Origin: Rallus limicola
Taxonomy: Eukaryota; Chordata; Aves; Gruiformes; Rallidae
DNA length: 64,000 bases
Assembly (NCBI GenBank): GCA_022605955.1
Contig: JAKCOZ010000008.1
Location: forward strand, 5,458,001-5,522,000
Reading direction: 5' to 3'
Shown here: positions 12,401 to 25,400 of the stretch, in pieces
Layout: each line of letters starts with the position of its first letter
Numbering within the stretch: the first letter of the stretch is position 1
Position numbers and translations under genes: made by a program
The notes under the pieces: model-generated
Seen by the model: only the letters and a program-made list of their open reading frames with translations
Told to the model about the DNA's origin: nothing
Database searches by the model: none

Positions 12401-14965
12401 TGGAATTTGCTCTGATAAAATTCCAGGATTCCAGAAACGTGGAACTGTTTTTATGTTGATGGTAACATGGAAAGAAGTAAGTAGGAGCATTCCTCATGTA
12501 GGAGGAGTGACTAAATAAATCTATACAGACCATTAACAGGAAGTATATGGAGGAGTGATTTGTGGGGTTCTTTTGTTTGGTTTTTTTTCCTCCTGAATCT
12601 TTTCTTATAAAATATCTTTAGGCATTTGCTTTGCAATTAAAAACTCACCTCACCCCCCCCCCCCCCCTTAAAGGCTATGCTTACTTTTTCCACTAAAACA
12701 TATTAGGGTGCTGAAGCGGTACAAAAATGCAACGGGCTATTTTTGGCAGATGAACTAAATCCTTAAAATAGGATTAACCACTTTTGTAATTTGCCTGTGA
12801 TAGTATCTGAGCAAGGAAGAGGGAGGATGGTATGTGTCTTTTAGAAGCAGTTTTTAGGATACTTGTGTCAGGACTATCAGTGTTGTACTAATGCCACTTC
12901 CCAATTGTCAGTAGTTTCTCAGATGCACTAATGAGGATCTTGTGCTGGAGTAACACAAATGCAACTCCCACTGGGCTGGGGCTGTGTCATCTTCAGGTTT
13001 TGCTGTTTTTCAGTGGTTTTGACATCATGTATGTTTACAGATGACGGTATTAGCAGTGCCTGCTATTAACTGTGCTTGCAGGGTGCCCAGCAGCCAGCTG
13101 TGTAGGGAGTGCCGGGGGGCACAGCAAGTGTGTGGGGGCAGGTGACTGTTACGGACACTTCACTTAAATACCACGCCTGCTGCTGAAATGGAGAGGGAGG
13201 GCTGGTTTGGTGACCCAAGCATATGCTGAGCGGTGACTGAGTGACAGGAGTGCTGTCATTCCCACAGTAATTAGGCAGGTATGTGCAGATCTTCCTGCCT
13301 CTGCAGAGATGGGTCCGGAGAAATGGCTCGCGAATGTGGTTTAAAGGCTACTCTTATTGCAAGATCAGGAATAGAGTATCACAGAGTATTTAGCTCTATT
13401 GATTGGCCCACTCAGTGATGGGAGCAGATACAGAGCCCAGAGAGATCACAGCTGCCAAGTCCTCCCTTAGCCCCAGCTGGGCACCTTCACAGGTTTTGGG
13501 AGACAGGGGTCTCCAGCCCCTGTTCTTTGCCATGAGAGCTGGGAGATAGGAGATACCTTGTATGCTCCACTGCAGTGCACAGCAGCAGCTTTTCTTTCCT
13601 AAGTCAGAATGGCTCAGGAAAGCTGCTGGGTGGCATGGCCAGTAGACATGTGGCTGGAGCCCTTCACAGGCAAACAAGGCCAGTCCTGCTGACCCTCGAA
13701 GGGCAGATGCTGCCTGCCCAGTGCCACATCTCAGCAGGCCTGAGCCATTGGCACTCGTACATTTATGTTACATTGAGTAGTCATGGGGGTAGAGAATTTA
13801 AATATCCCAGGCAAGTTCTGGGATGCTGCACTGGGATGTTTCAGGTCTGTCTTTCCAATTAAGACCAAGTAGAGTTTCTGGGCAAAACACAAGTAAATGG
13901 AAAATTTCAGACTTAAAATGGATATATTCTGATTTTAAAATACTTTACTGGAAGTTTCCAAAGCTGATCATCTTTTGAAAAGAATTTATTCATGTGCAAA
14001 TTTATGTTTTGTTGTGTACTGACAAATTCTTCATGTGCTGATAAACTCCTCTGATGTTTCTGCAGGGTAGTTTCCTTTCAAAAATAGATATTCTTCTTTA
14101 AAAATTGCCTCCTTGAAAAAATTGCTTTTCTTAAATCCTTTTAAAATTATGGTAGGTTAAGTCCTGTTTGTTCTGTAAAATATTTTCTGCTTTGCTGAGC
14201 TTCCAGAGCAAATTCTCCTCTTTCCATACCTCTCCTGCCATGGTCAGCCCCAGCACCACCTTCGACTGTCTAGGTTTTGCAGTTCACATACTTGGTACGT
14301 GCTACCTTCTTCCAGGCCATCCACTGTGGAAAACTCTTTCCTTTTCTATGTATTCGAACACCCTTCTTTCATGCCTTACAGCTTTTCAGGTGGAAGTGTG
14401 TTGTTACTGCCAAATCCTGAATTAAGCAAATAAATTGATACTTGAGTCAAGCCAAACATTTGGTTAAAGGATCTTACATGAGAAAAGGTTAATTCAAAAA
14501 GTAATAATTCAGTGGTTACAAAATGCAGCACAGTAAGTTTAGGAATGGAATATATATTTTTTTTTATTTCCTTGTCATGCATACGTTTATTGATAGTTGA
14601 ACAGCCTTCCAACTTGTGTTTATATAGTGCAAACTAAAGCTGGTGTGCAAGGCTGTAGGGAAATAAATAACATGCTGATTTGTACAGTCTGTTTCTGTAT
14701 CTCCTGCATGATGAGCTACTTTGTTGTTTGAATGGAGCAAATGATATTTAGATTCAGTTGATTTATTGACCAGTCTGTCAAACTGCCACAAAATGAAACA
14801 AGAGTGCAGCTGCTAAGTATTGCAGAGAAACGTGGTGAGGAGAGCGGGGTCTGCCCGGAGGGTTACCCAGCGATGGGCAGGAATGCCGCCCCGATGGGGA
14901 AGCCCTGTGCTCTTCTCTCCGACGGTGAAAAATGAACTGCTACTCACGGGCTTTTCTTTCCCTAG
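9411..14965. other. Intronic sequence of NCKAP5 (upstream intron, 3' part)
   Basis: No gene recognised. It holds a 14-bp perfect palindrome (GTTTGAATTCAAAC, 9655-9668) and a C15 homopolymer at 12653-12667. GC is moderately higher around 11870-12110 and 13080-13750, where overlapping open stretches occur on both strands with no family resemblance; these look like chance products of higher GC. The last ~100 bases before exon A (about 14825-14935) are richer in CpG than the rest. Confidence 0.6.
12653..12667 (+). repeat. Poly-C homopolymer (C15)
   Basis: An uninterrupted run of 15 C, read as G15 on the minus strand. It lies in the intron upstream of exon A and is likely length-variable and prone to sequencing error. 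Confidence 0.95.
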
Positions 14966-15029
14966 GGAGAAGCTGTCTGTGGCTCGGCTGCAGCGAGAAG
15001 TCGCACAGAGTAAGAGTGAAGGAGCAATG
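14966..15029 (+). CDS. NCKAP5: NCKAP5 internal coding exon A (coiled-coil segment)
   Basis: Internal exon of 64 nt. The acceptor is a pyrimidine-rich tract ending in ccctag at 14960-14965. The donor is ATG|gtaagc, with GT at 15030-15031. The first base completes an arginine codon (AG|G), then 21 codons read EKLSVARLQREVAQSKSEGAM in two blocks, EKLSVARLQREV and AQSKSEGAM. From memory, mammalian NCKAP5 has REKLAVARLQREVAQ followed by SEGAM near its N-terminus, so the match is close and in the expected order with exon B. NCKAP5 is a large, mostly disordered protein that binds Nck SH3 domains; its paralogue NCKAP5L acts on microtubules, which suggests a cytoskeletal role. This exon begins the N-terminal coiled coil. 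The intron before it is phase 2 and the one after is phase 0. The frame is also open upstream of the acceptor as far as 14820. The paralogue NCKAP5L is a less likely identity because of the sequence and the very long introns. Confidence 0.9.
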
Positions 15030-18000
15030 GTAAGCTGCGGCAGCTCGCCGCTTCACACTTCTCTTACTACTTCTGGTCTTGGGCGCGTTCTGTCTCGCTG
15101 AAGATGGTCACCAAGCATTAAGGCTGCCTTGGACGTAATGAAGGGTGGCCAAAAATGTATGGATAAATCCGAGAGAAGTATAGACTCTCCTTCGCTTGGA
15201 TTCCTTGGAAGAGTTACAGTAGAGAAAAGCTATTTCCCTTTCCCTGCTGATGCTGCTTACTGGAAGTGGAAGCAAGGCAAGCACAGAAAGGCAGTTTCAC
15301 ATCAAAATGCCTTGATTTACTTCCCTGTTAAATCTCAGCCAACTGCAGAAAAATTGAAGAGTACAAGCATGGGAGCTTAAAAGACCCTCAATCTGATAAT
15401 TTTATAAATCATGTAATGTTCCTGATATCTTCATTTTTCACAGAGCAATTGATGAGATTACGCCTGTAAGCAGAAGTTGAAATGGCAGATTTTTGGTTAA
15501 CTCCAAATCTCAATTTATAGAGTGCCTTATCTCTTCAAAACAATTTTCTTTAGAAGCAACATGTGCTGAGTGTGTTTAATTACTTAATATCTAAGGAACA
15601 ATTCCCATCTGTTAAGGAGTTTGTTTGTCCTTGTCTTCAGATTAATTGTTTTAGGCTTCCTTGGCATAAAGCAGTCCTGTTCAAAAACCTTAAAACCCAG
15701 ACCAGTCCCCTTGAACGTACTCAGGAAGTTGCTGCTAATTTGAGTGAGTTGCATAGTTGGCTGAGAAGGAATTTGGTCAAAAGTTTAAGTTAATGGAAAG
15801 AAGCAGTTAGAGGGTCCCTGGAGAGCAAGTGCTCCATTAGCTGTGGGATGCAGGGTCCTTTAGATCCCACCAGCCTCCAGTGAGTGTGTTTTATAAATCA
15901 CTATTAGTGATTAATACAATGAAATAAGATCCGGAGAGGTATAAGTGGTAGGTATGAGAAACCAGCTGAGAATCTGCAGCTCCAGAAGTGCTGGTGGTAC
16001 TTCATGGGGGGGCTGTGCAGGACCAGCAGCTTCCGGGCTCGAACTGCCTGGGGGTGAAAGGAAGGAGTAGGGTTTGTCCAGGCAGATACTGGTGATTCAC
16101 CCCAAGCCACTGCTGTGTGCCCAGCTCAGCTGTGGGAGCTGCTGTGGGTTTGCAGTATGGCTGGGTTGGCCAGGGGAAGGCTTTGTGATAGACTTTAAGT
16201 AGTCAGGACAACTGGCTGCTGGGTAGTGTTTGGTGTATTGGGACACAGGTCCTGCATGAACTGAGAAACAAACTCGACTGAGTTAAACTGTAACCCAAGT
16301 CAGTCACTGAGGGAAAACTGAGGAAGAATGGCAGAGATCTCGTGTTGGGTTTGCAATTGCATTTTAACTTTCAGCATAAGCAATTTTCAAAATCTGGGAA
16401 GAACTGTTTATTTGAAATGTTTCCTTTTTTTTTTAAAGAAAAAAACAACCTAGCTTTCCCTTGGAGGCATAGAAATATTAGAATATATTGAGTGTAAAAT
16501 ATACTTGGTGGAATAACTCAAGTCTTCGTGAAATGAGCAATATTGATTAACCTTCCAGACCTTTCGGTATATGCACCCACCTTGTAGCTTCATCTCGTGA
16601 GTCAGACATTTCTTGTGCATTTTACTATGAGTTTATGGGATTAATCACATAGTCCTGCTAACCAGAGGGTAATTTTGTATAATTTCTTGAGAGGCTGAGT
16701 GTTGCAACCCATTAGGAGCTGATAGGTAGCTCTCCAGGGGTGCAATCTTCCCCGAGGTAAATAGTAGGTAGTTTTTACCTCTTCCCCGAGGGGTAATTTC
16801 CACAATTATCCTTCGACTATGGCTGAGGAGGAGGGCACCCATAGAGACGATTGCTTTGAAGCTGTTGATGTATGGAAACTTCTTTGTGTCTCAGAGCTCA
16901 GAACTGGTGATTTTAATATGAAACACAGCAGTCATTAATTAACATTAATGAACTTCTGGACTGTGAACAGTATGAGAGCAGTGAGGGTCCAGGAGATGAA
17001 CACAGAGGAGACCGGAGATGAAGCAACTTGTTCAGGTTGTGTTCTTGGGCCATGATGCAAGGAGCCTGCAGCACTCACCAGTTTTGGGGCAAATACTTTA
17101 GAAAGATTCACAGCAAAATTTTGGTGAGGGGTACTGAGCAAGCAGGCTTTTGGCAAATGACAAGGCTTCCTCTGGAGAAGTGCTGAAAGCTGGCAGCGTG
17201 CCTGCAGGGTACCAAATTGCATGTGCTGCTCTTTTTGATGTGATGGGCGTCCCCCTGGAGATGGCACGGAGTCCTCTGGGGCTGGCTGGGCAGTGGTACC
17301 CGCCAGCCACAGGGCGCCTGAGGGGTTTTGCTGTGCTGTCACCAGCTGAGACTCTGGATAAAAGGGATGGCATCCCCCACAGCCCCCCTGCCAACACAGT
17401 CACTGACAGGTCACAGCTTTATTTAATCACTAATTAGCTAATCGCCTTTGCCTATCCCTATTTTCTTTTTTGTTGTTTGTGTCATTTAGTCCATCTTGGT
17501 GACAATCTAACCTCCTTCATTTGGGAGGAGCGCAGGAACAGCACATGCCACCTTGAATGCCACATTTCCTGGCTCAGTCTTTTGGAGAGGGTTTTATCCC
17601 AGAGTGGGGGGCAGAGAGCCGGAGGAGCCGTGCTCATTGAATACCATGCTGATGTTTTGTGCTTCTTTTAAAAAATGTGTTTTAATTGGTTTTTGCAGTC
17701 ACAGATAGGTCATGAGGGTAAGAGGTGATGTTATGTCAACCCACACCCAGTTTGGAGTGAGTGGTTCAGTGAGTGGGGACCGTGTGCCCGGTTTGGGTGT
17801 GTGCTGGAGGGATACATGGTGTGGTGGGTTTGCCCTGTCCTTCCTGCTCCCCTTTTTGTGATCGCAGTGTAAGAAGGCTGTGGATACTCTTCCCTCTTGC
17901 CTTCCCAGGACAATACGCTATTTAGGCTTTGCTTCCCTGCACTGGGGGTTTGTCAGGCAACATTTGCTATAACCTGCAGCCAGCTGTTGCCTTTTTGTAT

Positions 18001-18715
18001 GTGGTCCTTAGAAGCGATGGGTAAAGGCTTCAGTGAGGCGGATGCGTACATACAATCATAGCAAAAACCAGATACAGAGCATGTGCTGTAGAAACTATTT
18101 AAGTTGTGTCTTTGCTCAAAAATGGATTTGCACATCTGTGTGAACAACATGGTGAGTGATGATGAAATGCACTTTCCTCATAGACCTTTCTCCCTGTGGT
18201 TGTATAGAAAATCTGATACCTTGTATATAGGATTGAGTGAGGAGGTATTTATAAATTACTTGAAGAGGACAACTGAATAAATTCAGATTGTGAGTACCTG
18301 ACAGTTCCTTAGATTTCTTCAATTTATGAACCACCATCACTAAGTATTGATTATTCGTTATCAAAATGCACAATTACTCCAATACCAATCCATCTACTGA
18401 AAGTTTCAGCAGCACTGAGCTTCGATTGCCAGGTGGCTCTCCTGTTGCTCGTGGCCTTTAATTTCTTAATGTGCGTGTTCACAATTTTCTTAGTCATGTT
18501 TCTTCTGACTCATCAAGGGCATTTTAACTTTTTGTAAAGGAAAAGAAGATGATCTTATGTGAACAGTTCTTAATGTTATATTTGATGAAGACTGTGCAGG
18601 TGTCTGTGGTGACAAAGATTCCATTATTTAATGAATGGCTTTCAAAATAGATCACAAGTTTATCTCAAAACAGAGTCAAGATTGAAAACTGCTTTAGTCA
18701 TCCAAGTCTCCTATT

Positions 18716-18736
18716 GTTTTGTTTTGTTTTGTTTTT
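18716..18736 (+). repeat. (GTTTT)n microsatellite
   Basis: Four head-to-tail GTTTT units ending in one extra T. Simple sequence in the large NCKAP5 intron. Confidence 0.9.
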
Positions 18737-21700
18737 AACTTAAAGTCCATGACTTTGGATCTTCAGTACACTGAACAAGACCAAGAAAAATGTTCAATTT
18801 TGTGAAATTTTCTTAACAGTGATCAGTGCCCAGTTAGGAAAATCACATGAAAAACGCTGCCACAGTTACACAGCAGCATTCTCGTGGGAAGGTATTGTGC
18901 TAGCAGAAACCTAGATTAAAAGCCCAAAAGGAACCGAAAGGATACACGTCCTGTTTTAATACTTCCAGAAACAATGTTAAATTTTTAATTTGATGCCTTT
19001 ATTACATATATTTTACACAGTTCTGTTAGTTTGTACTTTTGCATCGAAGCCCTCTAATTCCACTCTCTTTTCCATTAGTTTGGTGGCCTGTAACCTCCAC
19101 AAAAGAAATTGTACCACTCTGGCAATTTAGCTGTGAAGGTTAAAGTGGGATGCTACTGCCTTTTATATCTACATGGGTTTCACTTAGGGTGGGCCCTCGG
19201 CTCTGATTTACCATGTGTCCTGCTGCGTCTCTAAGTGATGCAAAGTGATTATCATGGGCTCTTCCCGGTACCCGTCTATTCCACACCTGCACCCTTTTGT
19301 TAGAAACCCACCATGTTAAGTGAATGTGAGGTCCCTGCTGAATAGGTTTCCACCCTCTGGTAATCCTTCTGCATTAGATTGATTTATGAATGTATCAGAT
19401 TCTTTGTTAGCATGTAAACCACTAATTAATTTAAAGCTCTCTGTGGAAAAATTAAAGCCCTGGTTAAGGCTTTCAACAGGCTCAGATGGTGCTAATAATG
19501 GAAAAGCAAGTTATATTAATGAGTTTTGATGCGATCAGCACAATTCTTGCTTTACAAACAGTTTTTGCTATAAAACAGTAGAGACTGCAAGTTTTTAAAT
19601 AAAGAGTGAAGAAGTAAAAAGGAAAGTCAGAAAAAAAAATTGCACTGTCAGTAAGATACCCCATTATTACTAGGATCCGGGTCACTTCTGCTTGTTACAA
19701 CTTTCTTAAATGTATTGTGTTTAGACACACGTAACTCTCAGAAAACCAGAGGAAGTTCAGAGCAGGCTTTTTCCCAGATTGAAACCAAACATGTAAAGTA
19801 GTCAGCTTTGAAAGGATCTCTGCCTCTTCTCATTGTGCACTGCTGAACTGGAGGATTCACGTGGAGATGGATGTGTTAAGGTGTAGAAAAAGTCTTGATT
19901 GAAATTATATTAATATCAATAGAGAGTCTGACCATATCCAGGCTGTTTGGTACTTTTAGTTGTTTGCTCTTTTGTTCAAATGTAGATTTTTAACGGGTTG
20001 AGAAGAAAGAGATCAGACCCTGGCTTGATGATGCTTTGTTGAGCTGAGGGAAATGAAGTTGAAAATAGAAAGCCAAATCTCTGTAATTTTTGTAGGAAGC
20101 TGCAAATACACAGTTACAGCAGCAACGTGTGATTGTAGGAAATTGTGCTTTTTTCCATGCTTCCTCCAGGAGCTGTGCTTACCTGTCTTGGCTCTTAGCA
20201 CTGCCAGGGCACTCTTGTCTCTGGCCACCATTCTGGCTGGGTGGTCAGCACCATGGCTGATACTAATGCTGCCCCATTAATCAGCTAGCAGGGAGCCCTC
20301 TGAAAAGGAGCATGGTCAGCATGTTTGGAGGCCCAGCTCCTAACATCTGCACTACGTGCCTTGTTTTTACTGAGCAGGGGGAATCCTGAGGTTGCTCTTG
20401 AGCTGGGGTCTTACAGATGGCAGCACAATGTACTGCCAGTAGCGTGGAGGCACTCGCTGTCACCGGCGTGATGAATCTCTGCAGTCGCCTCCAGCAGCTG
20501 GGAAGGCTGTTGTTGCAGAAGCACCCGGGTCATTCAAAAATAGATGATATTTAGTATTAAATGAAGTGTTAAAGATGAGATACAAAAGGCTAAATTGTCT
20601 TTCGCAACTTCTGGGTCTCTGAAAACATCTATCTGTGCTTTAATTAGAAAGTAGCAGGGAGAGAGGCAAAGTTGCTGTTTTAAAATGTCTGTTTAATATT
20701 AAACATCCTAAACTGGAAAGAAGCAGCCTGACCCTTGTGCCATCCTCTCCATATAAATACACTGTTAGCCGTGCTGTCTAGCTCCTTTTTCTTAGAAACT
20801 TCATCATACAGCCCTCACAGAAACGCAGTGACATTAGTAGTAGTTAGCGTCAATAATGGTTATTGAAATTCTTTACAAGCCGAGTCTAATGCTCCTGGAC
20901 CTCATTAATTGTTCCTACTGCATTAGGCCAGTGTCCTCATTCACAACGTCGCTCTGTTATCTTCAGTGGTTTTATAATAAAAGTTTTTTTAGTTCTTCTT
21001 GTGTCTCTTAAGCATTTTTCATTGCTTGCTTCAAATTTTCTAATTTGTAGATGTTTCCAGGATTTGTGTTCTCAGGCTTTTATGAATTTATGGATTCTTT
21101 ACAATTTAAAATTTTCCAGTGAAACAAAAATATACCTGGTCTCTTGCTCGATCCGTAAACAGAAGTACTGAGCCCCTGACTGCTGCTGCTCATAACCAGT
21201 GTTACTCTTCCTGGTTAATTAATTTCAGAGACATGTCTGTTCACCAAATTCTACAGTAAACTGATGAAATCAATTTAAGTCCCTTCCCTTGTTTAAAACG
21301 TGCGAAGCTCTGGGCGCTCTCCAGGCTGGTGGCATCCCTGGCTCTGGCTTTCTACCAGGAGAGGGAGCTGCAGCCATTGGAAACGGCGGTGAGAAACTGA
21401 GGGTGTGCACCTTTCCTGGCTTCCCTGGGATTTAGGTTTTGTGGCGTTGGAAGGCATTAGCCACAATGTTTTAAAAATACACTGGATTTTGAAGGGACGC
21501 TTGGTACTTGCCATTGCAAAGGCGGCGTTCTGCCTCTGCTTGCTAAGGATGTGGTAGGCACTGCAAGGAAAGCCATTACTGTATCCAAAGGAGCAGAAAT
21601 ATAAGTTTTGTCCCCCCTAGATGGCACTCAGCAAAGTGGTCTGTCTCTTCAGAAGTTTTCTGCAGGTATTTAGTTGACATAAAAAGAAGTCAAATAGGAT

Positions 21701-22436
21701 TATGTAAGAATTGCTGCACATGGGGAAAAAAATACTTTAAAATGCATTTATATAAGGCCTGAAAATAAAACAGAGTCAATCTGTACAAAGTATGTCATAT
21801 CAACTAAATTGCCCTCAAGTAGAAATTGCCATTTATACATTAGATAACAAAGGCAGGGGATGGTGAAGTACAGAAAGGGCACATGCAGTCTCGTAGCGTC
21901 GATGGGCCTATGTAATATCAGAGTGGCAGTTGGCTTCTGCGTGAAGCAAATCCTGCTTTATGACTAGAAACAGATGTATCCTGCTCTAGGCAATACCTCA
22001 CTGCCTAATAGGGGTGATGCGCTCATGCACTAATAACAGTGAATTGCAGCCATTTTCATATCAAAGGTTAAGCTCAGCAATCCTGAGCTCCTCCAGGCAA
22101 TGGCAGGAGTTGACTCGAGGAAGCCGCACACTCACTGGATTAATATTTTTGCAAGGATGACCTGAATAGAGCCACTGATCTGCAGGCTGAAGAGGCAGAA
22201 CGTTTACGGTTGTGTTTTATCTCATGCAAGAAGGGGATCTCAGCTAGGACAGGATTAGTCACGAGGTCTGAGGCTCTGAAGAGGAAAGATGGGCCAACAG
22301 TTTGAATTTTATGCAAACTAGGAAGGTAAATTTCTGCAGATTAATAGTAATGAAAGGGCTGTGATATAGTTGGAATTGCAACTTTTTTCTATCTGGGGGA
22401 AATTAACATATTACAAGTAAATTACCAAATTTTTGT

Positions 22437-22482
22437 GGGGGTTTGAGGGCTTTCTGTTGGGTTATTTTGGGTTTTGGTGGGG
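22437..22482 (+). other. G-run tract with G-quadruplex potential
   Basis: Five runs of three or more G lie at 22437-22441, 22447-22449, 22459-22461, 22469-22471 and 22479-22482, separated by T-rich loops of 5, 9, 7 and 7 bases. The runs are on the coding strand, so the NCKAP5 pre-mRNA would carry them. The 9-base loop slightly exceeds the strict G4 rule, so folding is plausible but not certain. Confidence 0.55.
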
Positions 22483-25400
22483 TTTTGCTGTTGTTGTTTT
22501 TAGTGGCCAGTATTTAACCCGTTGGTGTAGAATTTGTAATACTTACCAGCAACTGTAACTTCCATCTAAAAGGTTTGTTTCCAGTGTTAGTTCTGGGAAC
22601 AGAGAAAAACTCATTACTTCCTTAAGACTGTGTTCATACTTTTCGAAAATAAACCTGTTTTCTAGTATTTGCAAGTTTTGTTCTTAAATCTTGCAGGCCC
22701 GCTTGTAAGACCAAATGTCTTACTGGTTTGAGTTTGATTCAAATCTGGTCACAATATCCATCACAGCAATTGCAGCCTTTTCCTGTTGTTTCCTTGTTTG
22801 TATCAGCTCTTCCAGGGGCTCTGTGGGGTGCAGTAGAGTCACACTCACAGTGATTTGGGCTCGTCACTGATTTCTCTTGTAAAGTGTAGCTAATTCAGGG
22901 CAGAGAGGATGAGATGGTGTAGAAATACCAATTCCCCAAATGCACCTCAGTCTCATCAACCCGGTCATCAAGGGTGAGCATTTTCACTGCTGGACAGGGA
23001 GTACGGGCTTTGATTTCTTCATTGTTGTCATCTAATGGAGAACTTAAACATCGCTCCAGTGATTTTTATATTTTCGTGATATGTGGCACTAGTCCCTGCA
23101 CAAACCAAGGGGTACTTTTTGTCTGACTCCAGAAGAATGACCTTTTTTCCCCAAATGAGACAGAAAAGGTTATTGGGAGAAAGTTCCTATATAAGGAAGG
23201 ACAAAGTTTATGTACCAAGAGTATTACTCAGTTGTGTTATTGCCATTAAATGCCCATTTATTGAAATGAAAGCAGTGCTCTTGGAGCTTGTACCGTGAAG
23301 TCGGTGCTGACCCTTGGAATGAGTCAGCTCAAGCTTGGAAATAAAAACTCTTTACTGCAGCAAGTATTGTTCAATGTGTAGCACAGCGGAGCCCCGATCC
23401 ATAACGGAAGCTGCACGGCACCAAGATAGCATGGTCAGGTACTGTTGTCTAGTTCCCTTTGGGCAAAGACCAAATGTGTGCACAAAAAGTATCCTGTCAG
23501 AAGTGAATAAGAAAGAGATGGCAGAAACTGAGAAAAAGATGTTGTGCTGGCCCACTTCTGAACAGAGAGTGCTTTGCAGGTAGATGTGAAAACTAATGGC
23601 AGCTCATCCGTGCAAGATTTGAACTTGTGAGTAGACTTTGTGCCATTAAGCCCCATTCACTTTGTTGTATTTTTTCCTCTTTGTAGAGCACAATCACTCC
23701 CCTCTCTGCAACTTCTGTTCAAGATTTAAAAGAAATATTAAAAGATAGTAAGAATATAATATCTTCCTATACTAAAACTTTGCAGCTTTGTATAGATTAA
23801 TGTAACTTGAGCTAGCAACTGTGATTCTTCCCTTCTTCCCCCCCTACTCCAATCTCACCAGCTTTAATTCAGTTTTTGCTTTGTCAGGAATTTGCTTGTA
23901 CGTACTTTCTGTTTGTTTTGGCTGTGTCCAATGCATTGTGATAAGGCATCTTTTGATATTCTACGGGATCTTTCATAATGAAGATCTCATGACATGGTTT
24001 TCCAAGTCTGGAACTGATGATCAGACTTGCCTGCATGTCCTGCAAGAGGACACTGTCTAGACTGTGGGAATGACTGTGATGTTTGGATTGTGTTACTTCC
24101 ATACCGCTTGGCATCACGCACTCTGCAGTTAGTTGAAAACTAATGAAAGTACCAGGCCTGATTCAGGACCTTAGCTGGCTGCAGAGTGACTTTCCTTCAG
24201 TTCCAGACTGTACTGATAAGCTCTGGTTTTTGCTTAGTACCTGCTGTGTGACTTTAAATAGCCTAAACCCTGCTTAAACCCTGCTTCACCACATTCATTA
24301 TGGATCATATTCTTTAACTTTGGTGTCCTAGAAGGCCTGTTACTACCTTTGCCACCTAAATCCTTTGTAACTTTGGAAAATACTTAAGTTTCTGTTCTAA
24401 ATCACTCATTTCTAAAATGGGCGTTATTCCAACTCTTCTGCTGGTGACCCGCTTGCCTGTGTAGGTAGTGAACTCTTTGGGGAAGAGGCAGGGTCTTACT
24501 GGGTGTCTTACTAGTGCTGGAGCCTGGGGTGCTGATGTGCCAGGAATAATCACGGCCCAGCGACTTGGGATGAATACCGGGAGGGGATTTGGCTTGGTGT
24601 GCACAGTCCACACAACTGTCATTCTGTAATTACATCTTTGTGCTGCACATTTGTGATTGGCATCCATGGTGACACTGCTTATTTAGAAATGATTTCTGAG
24701 TGCTGGAGAAAAAATATTATCTCTTGGGGACATCCTGCTCCTGGTAGTATCTATTAACAAGTGCCCTGCAGCAGTGACTGGCAGAGCTTTCCACTTAAGA
24801 AACTTTTTCCATGGCTGGCCCTAGAGGAACGGGTGAGAATTCCCAGGTTTTGTTGGAAATGTCACATTACATATGATTTGCCTATGTCATTGATAATAAA
24901 CCACTTCAGAAGAGGAAAGTTATGCTGCTGGAATTATCACAGGAATGAGAAGCAGAAAAATGATTTCATACTGAAGTTAGACTTCGAGAGTTGTTGGCTG
25001 TGACAGTCTGAAGGCAGGTTTCCAGTGGTTGTATCTTCCATCAGTTGATAAGGGAAACCTGTTCCCAAGCTGAAATATGTAGGGGGAGGCAAGGGGAAAT
25101 GTACTAATGCATTTCAAAAGGAAGAGCTTCAGAAGGAACATAAACAGGGTAGCAGAAATAACTGTGTGAAGCCCCAGGAAACAAGAATATCTGTGTCTGG
25201 AAATGTGTTAAATATAACAGGCAGGAAGGAGAAACTTTTCTTAGCTTTGTTCTTTTAATGTAGCTACTGCCTTGTATCTGGATGTCTGGGCAGGAGCAGG
25301 ACCAGTGGTTTGTCCCTTACCCCTGCAACAACCAAGAGTTGAACAAATCCCTTGTGTGCCCTGCTTCCCACAACCCCAGCTCTGCTTGACTCAGCTTGCA

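Noticed and set aside
16935..17437. 135-codon minus-strand frame and overlapping plus-strand frame
   Set aside because: No family resemblance, and open on both strands because of GC content; regarded as chance.
24264..24285. Telomere-like repeat (taaaccctgct twice)
   Set aside because: Only two 11-base units, and the unit is not TTAGGG/CCCTAA; a minor local duplication.
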